DNA of 64,000 nt from Mactromeris polynyma (Eukaryota; Mollusca; Bivalvia; Venerida; Mactridae), in the NCBI GenBank assembly GCA_032209605.1, contig JASFXZ010000039.1:806001-870000 (forward strand), given 5' to 3'. The notes beneath the pieces are model-generated. The model was not told the origin of the DNA and made no database searches. It worked only from the letters and a program-made list of their open reading frames with translations. The stretch's first letter is position 1; the number at the start of each line of letters is the position of its first letter. Of this stretch, positions 48,171 through 61,538 are shown one piece after another. Made by a program: the position numbers and the translations under genes.

Positions 48171-51100
48171 CTGCTCTGGTGTCAGTTTGACCCAACAAAA
48201 TACATAATTGTGTAATTTATCATTCTGTTGACCAGTGTCTTCATTTCTTTGGATGAGAAGGATATTAGCAAGAGTATTAAGCGCTGTGGCCTCTGCTCAT
48301 TTCATGCCCAGATTCTCTTTGATACTGTATTGATTCAATTTGTTCTTGATATATTATGGTGGCTGTTCTGAAGAACAGAATTTTTTGGCTTCTGTGTGAA
48401 TTTGTTTATCAGCTGTACGATAATGATTGCTTGTATTTCATCATGTTATGAAACTATACAGGTGTAATATATCAGTTCTAAGATAATATTGGACAGTATT
48501 TAGTAAGAATTGTACAAACATTTTTGGCTTATCAGCAGCTCCATATTGCAGAGCGTTGATATATGTGATGTTAATTGCTCTATCTACGTTCTATAAGCTG
48601 CTGACTTTGATGTCCGAACATACTGCAGTCCCAGATTGCAGAAATTTTTTACAGTTGAGTTGAGGTGTCATTTTGAAACTCCCAATAAATCATCATATAT
48701 GCGTGTTCATTCTTACTGTGATAACGTCTGCCAATATAAAAAAATACATAAATGTCATACACTTGGTGGCGTTAAAATTACTGTAGTTTTATGTTTGTTC
48801 TGTTGAGTGATTGATGTGAGTTAATTTCTTGCATTTAGTCTAAAGATTAATAATTCTGTATTCATTTTGAGTTAGATGCCTCTGTGGATTTGAATGAATA
48901 TTTGTAGAGGATTATTTAATAGTGATTGATATTGATGGAATTCCTGAAAAAGTGAAAAACATCGTATTTACACATTATTTTATCGGTGAAATGTCAGTTT
49001 GTTAGAAAATTTAATAATTAGGTTGTACATAATTCATTATGCTGATCAAATCTTGTTAGATTATTTATTTCTTGAGCTGTTGAGGATTTTTAACATGAGA
49101 ATAATATTGGATTTGTAAACCTCTTATACAAAATAAATGCAACAAACAATATTTTTTTTTTTTGTTACAGTGTGTACAACATTTAAATTACTTAATAGAT
49201 TAGTGTTTCATAAAGATGTTTGTTTACGGTTTTTAGAATTAAAACAGGTTTGTCTTTGTGGTATTGCAAATAAAAAGTCTTCAAAGAATTGGCTTCTAAT
49301 CCTGTGTGCAGTCAGCCTGCTTGCTTCGTGATGGAAGAAAAATGGGATATGTTCATAAAGGTGTTTTTCGTGGTAAAAAAAAATTAAAAAATGTTCTGAT
49401 GCTTATCTGTGGATTGATGTTCCTGAAGTGGATTTTGTTGATCTTGTGATAGATACATGACTGACAGGAAATGTGGATAAATTTTGTAATCTATTTGTAG
49501 ATTTATACATCATAATCATGTTTCCTGCTTTAACTGTTTCTTGTTTGTCTACCACTAGAATGCTCAGGCTATTATTAATTGTTGCTGTGTGGTCTTGTTG
49601 CTGATAAGTGTTTGAACTTGCATGAAGTTATAGTTATAGGTATGATGGCCATTTCCACTGTGTTCTTGTATAAAGCACATTTGCTAAATCATCTGAACAG
49701 CTTTCATGATTGCATATTGGTCATTCATTGAAGTCAGTAATGCATCCAGATTGTTTTTGTCTTCATTTATTTCTAACTCTTCATGTGCAGGTAATTGACA
49801 GTATTTCTGTGTGAAACAGGTGTGTAAGAGATAAACAACAGTTGATGTTAATTTTATGGCTAACTTATACTTGTAGCTAGGTCACTGGGTGTCCAGGTTG
49901 ATGTTGTAGTGATCGTAATCTGTGTTTCAAGTAAATGTCAGTTCTCCATATTTTTAACACAATTCACAATGAATGATGGTCTGCATCTAATTTGTGACAT
50001 TTTGAATTGATTCACCAATATGCACTCACTTTATGCGGATTGCTTCATTGTTAAACCGTTGTGATCTTAATCTGTTGTCCACAGTGGGCAAGGAAAAAGA
50101 GGAATGTCAGTTTCTTTAAATTTGTATCCTGAAGAAAATTAAACTATAATTAATTTCTGTGTGACTTCATACAAATAACCAATAGTTTCAGGAGAATAAA
50201 ATCATTTTTGAACACACTTTAACAAATGTTTGGGTGGCTATCTGATCACTGGCTTGCTTACAACTTCACTCCACACCACTGCATACAAATTTGAATGGTT
50301 TATAGGAATTGTATTTATCAGATTTTCTTTCAGAGGATTACCCGACCCAATCTCTATAATTACAATTTCATTAGAATTTAAGTCTTGAATATTTTACAAG
50401 CCTATCAAATTATTCATTTCTGATATCTGTGCATAGATGGTTGCATGAGACGAAGCCATTTGTTTTGAGGATGTATAAGTACCATGAATATCCAATTATG
50501 TGCACCACTTCATGATTGTCCTCCCTTCTATTAGTTTAAATGTGCTCCTTTTCTGTCGGTCCTCATGAAATTATAATGGTTAAACCATAGTTAAACATGT
50601 TCTTAACAATTGTTTGACAACTTAGGTCATACAGCCATGGTTAACAATGATTTGACTAGGCCATGTGTCACCCATGTGAGCACTGCAGTTAAATGATTGT
50701 CAAACATGGTGAAAAATGTCTGAACCTGTATTTTAGCTTTAAAAAGAGAAATTTACAGTTTCGTTGTCCAACAACAGTACTTGAACATGACTTACGGTGT
50801 TGAGTCCATTTTGGAAGATGGAAATGCAAATTACTGTTATGTAGGTCAACAACCACCAGTCATTGGGCAACATACTTTTTACTGCTTCACATGACCCTGC
50901 ATGACCCCCTGTCATGTCATTGCTGACCATGGTCCTATTGACCATTGTCAAAGTCTAAGGAAAACCCAGACAACCAAAGACCCTGGATATATGGGAAACG
51001 GGTCCAAATCCCTTATTAGAGGAAATCTTAGATAATGGACTTGACAGAGCCTTGATATTAAAATCGATAGAATATTTCAAGAATCACTTGAGCTAATTTT

Positions 51101-53480
51101 ACAAAATCTGTATCTTTCGCCTTTTATTGCCCTGTCAGACATTGCATGCACTTGTACATCATTGCACAATAGTTCATAAATATTTCAAAACGAGCTGCAT
51201 GTGTTCTAATGAAAGCATTTTCCTTTGCCCTGATTCATGTAAATGAAGACCTTCATAAGAAATTCCCTATTGTGCACTCATTTTACTACCAGAGTCCTGA
51301 GTGTGCTTGTTTAACCTGGTTCATCAATTGCTGAAATAAATATATATGTCATTTGTATGATCCAATCAGTATACATGTACAATAAGATACACAGTGAATT
51401 TATTGGATAAGTACGGTAAATAAGAAGGCTCTCTCTAAGGTAGATTTTCTTAGGCTATCATTTCCATATCACTGATGGTGTCCTGATAATCATTTTCCAA
51501 GTGAGTAGCTTTACAAAATTCATCAATGAAGTGAAGCCTGGCCGACTTGGTTAATGTTAGTAACTGTTAAAGAACCTTTAAGTGGATCTCTTATTTTCTG
51601 CCGGGCAAGAGATTATAGTCTCAGGTTGTGGTGGTATGTTAGTGAGTGGACACCAAGTGTATCTTACAGTTTAAGATATCATTGTCTATACAATACACTT
51701 GAGAATGGAGTCATATTGATAATTTGTTGTTGTTGTTAAGTGCCTTTTTCGGTACATTGTGACATATTTTGGATATTTATAGTGTGAATTGTAACACTTT
51801 ACATGTCTATCAATGTACGTAATACTGTCAACAATATTATTCTGTCATGTATAAAGGACCTTGCACTCAACGAATGATTATTTGTTGTATTTGAATAGTC
51901 TTAATAGTTATTTTAAGTTACTTCAAAGGAATATTTTGTGTGGTACTTTTATCTGTCTATATTTATCAGGCAGATGTTTGTTGGTATATAAACCTGTGTT
52001 GAAGCAATTGGACATACACTTGGTCAGTATATTGTTGGATGGTACTTGGACATAGCTCATTGGGAATACAAGTTTGAAAGTGTCGAGTGTAATCTTGTGT
52101 TAGTGTATGGTGACTTTTAATTTTTTTTAGTTATTCTTTGTGGACTTATGTTGCTTATTATTCATCTTCTAAGGTATAGCAATATGGCATAATTTTATAT
52201 GTCTCTGATTGGATGTTCTCCATATATTTTCTTTGGTCATTGATGTACCGGTAATACCATTTGGCTTTTCTGGATCATACATCAATGTAAGTTTTACCAT
52301 TCTGATGAAAGAATTACAGTAATTTAATGTAACCTGGGCTTTAAATATGCCGTGATTATGCCTTATATTGGTGTATGATGATAGCTTGAAGAGTAGTTTG
52401 ATGTTTAATCACCACACAGTTACCATATTGATTTTGCTCATTCAAATCTCTGTAAATTAAATGAATGTCGTTAATTGGCTGTTATTTTTATTTTTTATCT
52501 AGTTTGTTAAAAGGGGAGAATTGCTTACTTTTACATTATAGATAGGAATTAATTAAGCTCTGCTGTGCGTTTGACCTACATTATATTTTTTAGTACCTAA
52601 TATTTGGTTTCTATAACCGATAATTGCTTATTTGGGTCAATGAATTGTTTTGTCATTGTACATAAACTATTCTGCACTAGATGATTTACTACAGTTGTAA
52701 ATACTACAGTCATTGTTGCACTTATATACTGGTATCTGGGTTATCTAGGATCTCTATAGACTGTAATAGTGGATTAAGTTACTACATAGAGCCGCTATAT
52801 GTTATATAGTACTTTGTATTAAAGGAGATATGTTTGAATTTTTGTATTGCCTGAATATTCTGCTGTTAGAATGGACAAATTCTCTTGAAACCTTCATACT
52901 TGGTGGATTGTGCTGAAAACTTTGGAATTTGATTGTTACAACTTCAATAAAATCTACTGCCCTTATAGTAACTCTGTTGACACATAACCTGGTATTTTGC
53001 ACTAATGAACAGTTCCTTGTTCAGTGTATTTCTTTCAGGCCTTTATTTTGAACATTTTGTCAGTGCTTTTGTTTGAAGCCTCAGGTTTGACTTGGGACAA
53101 TTGTGTCATGTCCATCTGTAAGGTAGAGAAGTTGTTGGTTTATATACATACAAATCTATGTCTCTGTCACTAATGTATAAACTTTAATTCAAATATAAAA
53201 TAGGTTACTTAGTACCTATAATATATCAAATGTACTGTAATTTACATAAATTGACCATTTCAATATTACATAGGGTACAGAATTTCATCGTAATACAATG
53301 TGTAGCGTTTCCATGCAGTTTGCAGTGTTTCGGTCTGACAATTATGATCAGGGGGTGACTTCAAGTGACCTCACTGATAACACTATGATAACCTCTAAGC
53401 CTGCAGTTGGTAAACCATTTGCATTAATTCAGGTCATTTTCAATCATTTGTATTTAGACTGCAGCTGAGATTACTTTTTG
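48171..53480. other. 5.3 kb of AT-rich intron-like DNA
   Basis: Frames of 60-70 codons only. T runs lie near 49150 and 52120. Around 50575-50945 several TTAACCATGG- or CATGGTTAA-like phrases occur in both orientations without clear arms. No gene or mobile element is called. Confidence 0.5.
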
Positions 53481-53745
53481 AGAGCCTGCCCACTGTCAAC
53501 TGTGTTCAACTGCACAGGTCAAGTGCTGGGCTGTGTGACTCAGGAGGTACGGGTTCAATTACCATGCATATCACTCAGGTGACATGTCATTCCCTGACAT
53601 TGGCTATGGTCATAATTATCCTCCATTTCTAATTCATGTGAAGAAGTTGTCAGCTGCTGATATGCAGAAGGGTAAGTTAGTATATACTGGTTGATACTTA
53701 ATTCCAGGAAAACTGGCTAGATCAGCTGATGGGAACTAAACAAGC
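53481..53745 (+). mobile_element. tRNA-derived SINE, same family as 10709-10970
   Basis: It matches the SINE at 10709-10970 through GCCTGCCCA at the start, GGGTTCAATTACC (B box), the core ACATTGGCTATGGTCAT.ATT, GTTGATA.TTAATTC, and AACTGGC.... toward the tail. It is more diverged, its A box is hard to see, and no target duplication was found, so it is an older copy. Confidence 0.8.
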
Positions 53746-54424
53746 TGAGGTTACCAAGTAGAAAAGTCTCCCAATCAAACATTTTTTCTCTTCCATTCTA
53801 ATTGTATTGCATTCTTAAATATAAGTTGAGATAGTGAATATGAATAGTAAACATTGCATGAAACACTGGTGTACCTGCGACATGTTGTAGCTTATAATCT
53901 ATCATCTCTGATGGTTTTATGATCCCTTATTATTATCATCAATGAATTTACTACTGAGTCGATTCTTGCTGTTCAAGCCTCATTCATTGATTTATTATTT
54001 ATTATTCACAGGAACTGTGGTATTTGATCAAACTTTCTGTATGGCTGTACACTGATTGCTAAATAATTGACTGTGACAGACTGTAGCAATTACCATTGTA
54101 GAAAGCTAAGTTATCCAGGAAATTCAATTTTTACCCACAATTATGCTTGGCTTCATTAATTAACAGAGGACAACTTTAGCACCCTTGATTACTACATACA
54201 TGGTTGCTACATTTTTTCTAAAACAAAAACGTTAGTTTGCATTTTTTCGAAATTGGCATCAGATAATTCATCATCAATGGTTCCAAGTTTTTTTACAATT
54301 TACATTATATATTGACTAAAAAATAGTCGAAAAGTTGCCTATAGGTAACCTGTATATTTGTATTCATGATATATTTAAAATTTTCAATCAAACACTTAAA
54401 GACCAATCTTAAGGATAAATCTTT
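53746..54424. other. AT-rich stretch, no gene seen
   Basis: No frame over 60 codons and no repeat termini. Confidence 0.5.
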
Positions 54425-54795
54425 ATATAAGACAGCCCTTTCTTATGGCAAATTTGGGGCCAAATATCGGCCCCTTTCCCCGTCGGTATTATAGTTCCTA
54501 TTTTCCCCCAAATTTTGTCAAAATTTCCCTGTCGGTAAAACTATTTTTTACCAGTTATTTCCTTGCAGTAGTCGTATTTTCTTCATCCAAATGTAAATAT
54601 CGACACTCAAAACAATCTATAAAACAAAATATTTATCCAGTTTTGCTTAATTTATCTTGCATCCATAACAATAAATTTGGTAATATGGACTCCTGATAAT
54701 TCCCATATTTGGCAATTTCCGATGCAATTTTCCCATTTGAAAAAGCATGCCATCATTTTCCCCAAAATCTGAAAAAAAGGCCGTGAGACTTCAGG
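54425..54795. repeat. Probable interspersed repeat rich in TTTCCC
   Basis: TTTCCC or TTCCC recurs about seven times (for example CCTTTCCCCGTCGGT and ATTTCCCTGTCGGT), unlike the surrounding DNA. Boundaries and termini are not clear. An 83-codon plus frame at 54445-54696 overlaps it without known motifs. Confidence 0.4.
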
Positions 54796-55478
54796 TTTTT
54801 TTATAAATAATTATGATTCAGCTTATTATATGAAGAAAACAGATATTCAACTCCATTTTATTAATTTAAAAAAAGATATGTTTCATATAAAATCATTTTT
54901 CTGCAAAAAAGCAGCCACTTTCTGTGTTAAGTTCATTTCAGTTTGGAGTTTTACATTATTCCTGGTAATATTGCACGGTTACTCTTGAATTATTACTATT
55001 TGGCAGCATCAAAATAATTGTGAAGTCTAAATACAGAGAATATTGAGCCATATTTTCTTAAACAAGAAATATTTGCTTCAGAAATAGTATCGATTAGATA
55101 TTCGAAAACACCACACAATGTCTGCATGTGGTTCTCCATCGCAGACAAATTATGTCACATTTATTTGTATGATGTATCATTTGTTTCAAATTTTCTGTCC
55201 ATTACTTCAGCTTCTGAAATTTCTGTCAGAGTTAATTATATATTGGCTTATTGTGTCTCTATAAATGTGTAGTCACTTACTTATAGAATTACATCTTGCT
55301 TTGGCTAAGAGAATTGTTGTAATCATTGCTATTGTTATGGCCCCCACTCTATTTCTTTTACACCCTGTTGTCATTTATTCACTGCTTTTTATTCATACTG
55401 ACATCTGAACTTTAACCCTATGAAGAGATCATGGTTACACTTTTAAACATGTTTGACTAAAAGTCTTACAGTCATGGT
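54796..55478. other. AT-rich stretch, nothing recognised
   Basis: No open frame above 60 codons; no repeats or termini seen. Confidence 0.5.
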
Positions 55479-56040
55479 ACCAGACACAGTGGTCGTATAT
55501 GTTTCATATCAACCAAGTACTAGACATAGTGGTCGTACATGATTTATATCAACCAACCAAGTACCAGACATAGTGGTCATACATGATTTATATCAACCAA
55601 GTACTAGACATAGTGGTCGTACATGATTTATATCAACCAAGTACCAGACATAGTGGTCATACATGATTTATATCAACCAAGTACTAGACATAGTGGTCAT
55701 ACATGATTTATATCAACCAAGTACCAGCTGACATAGTGGTCGTACATGTTTCATATCAACCACGTACCAGACATAGTGGTTGATGCGTACATGTTTGATA
55801 TCAACCACATACCAGACATAGTGGTCATACATGTTTCATATCAACCACGTACCAGACATAGTGGTCGACGTGTACATGGTTCAAATCGACAAAGTACCAG
55901 ACATAGTGGTCATACATGTTTCATATCAACCACGTACCAGACATAGTGAACATACATGGTTCAAATCGACAAAGTACCAGACATAGTGGTCATACATGAA
56001 TCAGATCAAACAAGTACCAGAAAAAGTGGTCATATATGAT
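55479..56040. repeat. Minisatellite, 40-bp unit, about 14 copies
   Basis: The unit in pieces is ACCAGACATAGTGGTCATAC then ATGATTTATATCAACCAAGT. In the left half, units with ACTAGACA and ACCAGACA alternate, giving an 80-bp higher-order period. In the right half the units read TTTCATATCAACCACGT or GGTTCAAATCGACAAAGT, and some have small insertions (TGATGCG, GACGTG). The 66-codon frame inside is a repeat artefact. Confidence 0.97.
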
Positions 56041-59000
56041 AGTTGAAATTGTTCCCTTAGATAGGACCCGGGAGGAACATTTACTGCTCTGGTTGTAATG
56101 CATATATATCATTATCTATGGCTTTTGATAATTACTTGTATTTGTATTGTATTAGGATATATGCTGATAGATGAAGTCTGAAATAATATTATGACTGTCA
56201 AAATGTTGTGACTTCCTTTGGTTTATATAATTATAGGGAATACCAGCAGTTACTATTCTAGAGAACAAAATGGGTGGAGTTCTAATGACATGACTGTATT
56301 GTTTACTATATGTGGTTTGCATTAATTAATACATTCTGTACGACTTCCATTTACTGATGTAAGTAGACATAGGTCATAGTGTAACTGTGACGCACTAGTA
56401 ATAGATAGATGGAAGTAAATTGGTGCCTTATGTTGTTTGTATCATCAGCACTTAGAGTGAATTATTTACAATAACTCGCCAGACTGACTCATCATGTGAT
56501 GTAATATTATATGGAAAACAATAAAGTTATTTGCTGGGATTTTTACATGAACACCATTATATCCTGTGGAAAGTTTTGTAAGTCTGTTATCCTGCATTTG
56601 TGGCTGATTAAATCCACTCTGCATAAAAAAGGGTATTGATCGTTCTTGAAGTTAGAATGGGGAATATAACATAAGTTCAAGCTTGACTGTGTCCATTTCC
56701 TGGTCAATATTCTGATTTGGTTTTTCCTAATTAATAGAATGTAGTGTGTGTTCTAGGATTGATTCCACCATTTTCTCTCAGAAGACCGTTTCCTGCACAT
56801 AATGTGCTTTACTGTTATTATTGGCAATTTTCACTGGGTTATTTCTTTGTGGTGATTATAATGGTCTATCTCACTGGCCTGTAATCATGATGTACTGGTA
56901 TTTAATATGAAGACTAATGCACCATGTGTTTCATTAGTGATTGGTTGGAGCTTGCATGTGTATCAAATCAGTTTATTACTTTAACATGTACTTGGTTGGC
57001 CAATTTGCTTAACAATTTCTTAATTACTTTACATGTGTTTATTTAGTCCCCTTTACACTGTATGGCCGGATGCAAGGGAACTCTATTTTATTACTTTGTG
57101 TGTAGTGTTTTATATCAATGCTTATTTCAATCAGTTGTCTTATCTTATGACTATGAGTAAGGCATGGTCATGATCTTGGTGAAGGTTTAAAAATCATATT
57201 GCATGTACATCACAGCTTTTACTCTCTACCTCCTTCTGACTTGGGCAATGGCTGAATTAGGTAACCAGTGGCAGGATGATGTCAGTATAGATATTGGAAC
57301 TTCTTACTGCAATTTTGTTTAAAATGAAAGTGCTGTCTTTTGATTAAAATTAGAATGGACTTGACTTTTCACTGATCAATGAGATTGGGTCTCTGGTGAC
57401 AAATTGATCTGTGACAAGGAAGTATTTGTCAGAAAATGTCTAGTAATTGACTGGTGAAATGGCATTACTTTCAGCATGAGCTTACTGCAGCTGTTTGCTG
57501 TGTTGTACACATTGACTGAAACTTTATTTCCTTATATATGGCTGTTGAATCTTGCAATTCATTAGGAATTAGGTAAAGACTCACCTTTAAGCTTCTAGGT
57601 ATAATGCTTGTTGTACTTTTCTGTATACAGATAACACTTAATTTTGTATTGGCTCTCTTCTGCGGTGCACCGAACCTTGCAGCCTTGTTTCAGAACCCAC
57701 GAACAACACAAGGGCACACCGAATACACCTTCTGTCAGGCTAACAATTCTAACATTCTGGAGCGGAATGAGTTCCTGTCCACAGGCACAACATGGCTCTC
57801 ACTCTGTCAGTCACTGACCCAGAACTTGTTGATCAGTCTACTAATTTTGAAATAAGAATACATTTAAATTAGAACAAAATGCACAGAAAATGTTTCATAT
57901 AAGCTCATGACGTTGTATTCAACTGTGAGTGTATGTTTTCAATAACCGTTGAGAGAGAATTTGGTTAGGCACGATATGTTACGTTAATGCTAACAACTAT
58001 TGCTTCTAACTTCTAGAGATTGTAGATCGTGAATGCTAGTCTCCAGTAAACTATCGATGTATTAAAAAATTATGGGAGAAAATCTGTCTGAATCAGACAC
58101 AATCTTAGGAGGGTTATAAAATCTTATTACCATGTATGGAAGCAAGCCAAATTCTGCATCAAGTGTTATAAACAAACTCCCACAATGCAGATCTTCTTCA
58201 AAAAATCATTTATCATTTGGCTGAGGGGAATGCTAGTAGGAATAACCCGAACAATTCTTTAAAAGGCAGAAAGTCTTGTTTGTTGCTGGAGAGCACTGCT
58301 TGAACGCCCAGAACTGCATTCTGTGTGGATGGAATTGGGAGGGAGTACTTTATATGTAGTTTTCAGTGGAATGACTGAGTTAAAGTGTCAGTAATGCTGA
58401 AGTCTATAGGATAAATATCACTTTTGTTAGTTGTGTTAGAGACTTATAACTGGGTAAATTTTTATACGTCCTGACAAATTGCTATTGCCATTTACTTTTT
58501 CAGGGAAAGTTTAAGTGTGACTTTATAACTTATATACAACTGGATTGATTGATGATTTTTGCCATTTCTTGAGAATTCGGACAATATTTGTGTTAACATG
58601 TATCCTTGTTCTTTTGTGTTGCGATTTGTTTAATATCAATGAAATTTAATTTGTTGTGTAATGATAAATGGGTAGAATTTGTTTGTATACACACAGTAAA
58701 ATCAATTAACCCTTCTTTTTATATCTTATCAACACTTCACCAGTAATTATGTCACATATAGGGTGATTAAATTCTGATAAAGGGAGATAAAAAAAGATAA
58801 AAGTAACGGGATCTGACTGCAATGGACAGGATTCTTATCGCCCTAAGGGTAAATGATAGTTTAGACTTGTGCAAATGTTATGTTGTTGGGTCATTTAATT
58901 ATGTGTAATGGTTGAATTAGATTATATATTTGTGGTATAGGTAAATAAAATATGCATCAATATTTATGGTAATAATGTGCATCTTGGTGAGAGGTGATTA

Positions 59001-61441
59001 TGTTCAGTGTGTATTGGATTACTTGTTATACATTGATGGATCAGTGTGGGAATATTAATAACATATTGTGACATGTGGACATGTGGACATGTGGATATGT
59101 TGTATTCTATTGTTGCTAAGGTTGCTTACAAAGGCATTATTGTGGGAACGAATTTCGTTTCTGGCTTAAGTTAAAAATACTGAGTGAAATTTAATATCAT
59201 AATAATGTGGTAATGTGTTTGCGGGTTGTGTCTTCTTTTGGAATTTTCTTTGATTGTGAATGTATGTAATGACAAGGCGATGTTGTGAAGATGTTGATTT
59301 AAAGTTTCAATAGAAACGATGGCTGTTTTTTGTAAAATTGACCGCAGTTTTCTCATCTTGTCACCATGTCTTGTTTGTTTGTTTTTTTGCTATTTATAGA
59401 TGAAGAAAATCAATTTTAAGGTAGTTATTATCGCTGTCGTAGGCTTCGAGTTAAACTTGTGTGTGTCGGATGTTTGTGATATAATGTGTTTATCTTCTTG
59501 AAATATATATTATTGGATTTTGGACGAGGGATTTTGTCTATAGATGTGAGTGAATGCTCTGGGACGTTTAATCGGCTCAATCTTTTACTTTTTGAAGCAT
59601 TTACACTGAGTATCCTAAAAAAGTCAAGTACTTAAAAAATTTGAGAATGTTTTGGGTTCGACTGGAAGTGTTTTAAGAGTCTGCATTTTGCCCTCAGAAT
59701 TCTGTCTTGTAGTTTAATAACTTTGACGCCTTCATGAATTATCATGTGTATGTTTTTTTCTGGTTCCCCAGTTGCAAATGTGAGACTTCATGGAGGAGAG
59801 TAATCATTTGTAAACCTTTAGTGTAATCTTCTTGTTTGTTCAAGTGTTTTCTACTGTACACTATGGTCTGTGATTCGTCAACTATTGTCTGTAAGATAAG
59901 TTTCATCTCTCACTATTTGTGCATCAATGTTTATATCCTGACAACATAGAACATGGCTAGGTTGTATTGATCTTGGCTTGCTCTGGATTAAGTTTGGTAA
60001 CAAATATGGAACTTATATTTCTGTGTGATCCATTGAAGGGTTAGATGTTCATGTGCAAGTTATCATTATTTACTGAATTGGGTAATGTTATTTCTTACGA
60101 TTTTATACATGCGTTGGAAATCAAAATACATGTATGTCAGGTTTCATTAATTAAGCTGAAATTATTCTATAATCATAATTGTTTAATTGTATGAGATGCT
60201 TCTGACAAGTATTGGATTTAATTGGATTGATACCTTTTACTCAAGTCTTTTGAAAGATCTTAACTTTAAAAGTGAATATGCCAAAGGCAAACATTTTTCA
60301 CTTAGAATGTATACTATAATTTTTCAAGGCATTCATTCTGTTTTGTATAGTGTCTTGCAAGATAAAACTTCTTTCAAATGTCCAGTAATTTTGACCACTG
60401 TGGACAATAGATGTTATAACCTATTGGCTAAAGTGGTAAATTACTGTACTGGTCAATTGGTCAAGTGCTCTTCAATGTTGCATAAAACGAAATCAGAAGA
60501 TCAATACATAAAGGTCATTAGGTGCATTGTGTTGATAATTCTATTGTTTGCATTATTGGGATTTTTTCTATAATCTATTCTTACACATTTGTTGTTATTT
60601 CTGAATGATGTTGTGTTATAATCTGCTTGGTTGATTCGGTGCAATTTACAGCTTTAGGACTGTTAGAGTTACTTCCCTTTGGTCAAGATGTTTGTCTCAT
60701 ACTGGTGTTAAATTTTTAGTAAAAAATGTGTGAAAAGGTATAAATGGATTTATGTTTACTGTTTATATTACAGTAGGCTGCAATGACTGGAATGTTTGCA
60801 AACAAGATTAAAGTGTTAACCAAGTTTATAACCCAATATTATATCAGAAACATTTAATTTTTATAGTGTGCTTATCTCAGGAAAGCTATGTACAAAAACA
60901 TAGACTTCTTTGAAACTTAAATGACATGTGCAAGGCAAAGATAGGGGATTATTTTGGTAGAACTTATAAACAAAGAGATGCTGGGAACTGCTTGAATGTG
61001 CTGCAATGTACAAAGAACTTGAATGCTGATTACAAATATTTACTGGAAACTGACAAGTACACATGGACTTAGGGTCTAGCAGAGCGGATAAGATAATGAT
61101 TGTTACAGACAGTTAAAGATTCGGATCATAACTGAGGTGCCATTAGGAGCTTGAAGCGTTAAATATTTCAACAAACTTAACTGTACAATGCACTTTCACA
61201 CTGTATCCAAATTTTATTCTATTGGAATCACTTCATTTAGTTCTATGCTGCATTTAAGCTATTGATCCGTGAATGGCATTTACTTGGAAAAACTCAGCAT
61301 TATTTCTGTACCAGATTGCAACAGTAGTTCGAACTGTCAGTTAAATCTTGACAATTGACTAAATGGATGGAAATTATTTGTGTTTTCAATTGGAATTAGA
61401 ATTTAGTGCTGTGTGTGCCTGATTGTTAAAAATTAGACAAA
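56041..61441. other. AT-rich intron-like DNA upstream of second candidate exon
   Basis: It contains a GC-richer open patch at 57655-57845 and a 126-codon plus frame at 60196-60573, both treated as findings. Also present is a 9-bp repeat of ACATGTGG at 59071-59100 and a solitary AGTTACTTCCCTTT near 60669. Confidence 0.45.
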
Positions 61442-61538
61442 ATGCCGGCGTACGTCCGACAGGGGTCTCGTATATCCTTATTTGCTTGTACCCAGCCATC
61501 GAATGATGATGTCATCACAGAGGGACCACATATACTTG
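61442..61538 (+). CDS. Candidate first coding exon (partial gene, product unknown)
   Basis: An ATG in ACAAAATGC context opens 32 codons of locally GC-richer sequence (CCGGCGTACGTCCGACAGGG near the start). The peptide begins MPAYVRQGSRISLFACTQ and continues through an acidic SNDD to GPHIL. It ends after one base of a codon (phase 1) at the donor CTTG|GTATGT. The base composition, start and donor are seen in the sequence; the exon call is inferred. It has the same phase as the candidate at 13438-13525, which fits alternative first exons of one plus-strand gene with different N termini, each joined to a shared exon beyond position 64000. An internal exon is also possible, because AAAAATTAG just upstream is a weak acceptor. 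The product is unrecognised. Confidence 0.45.
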
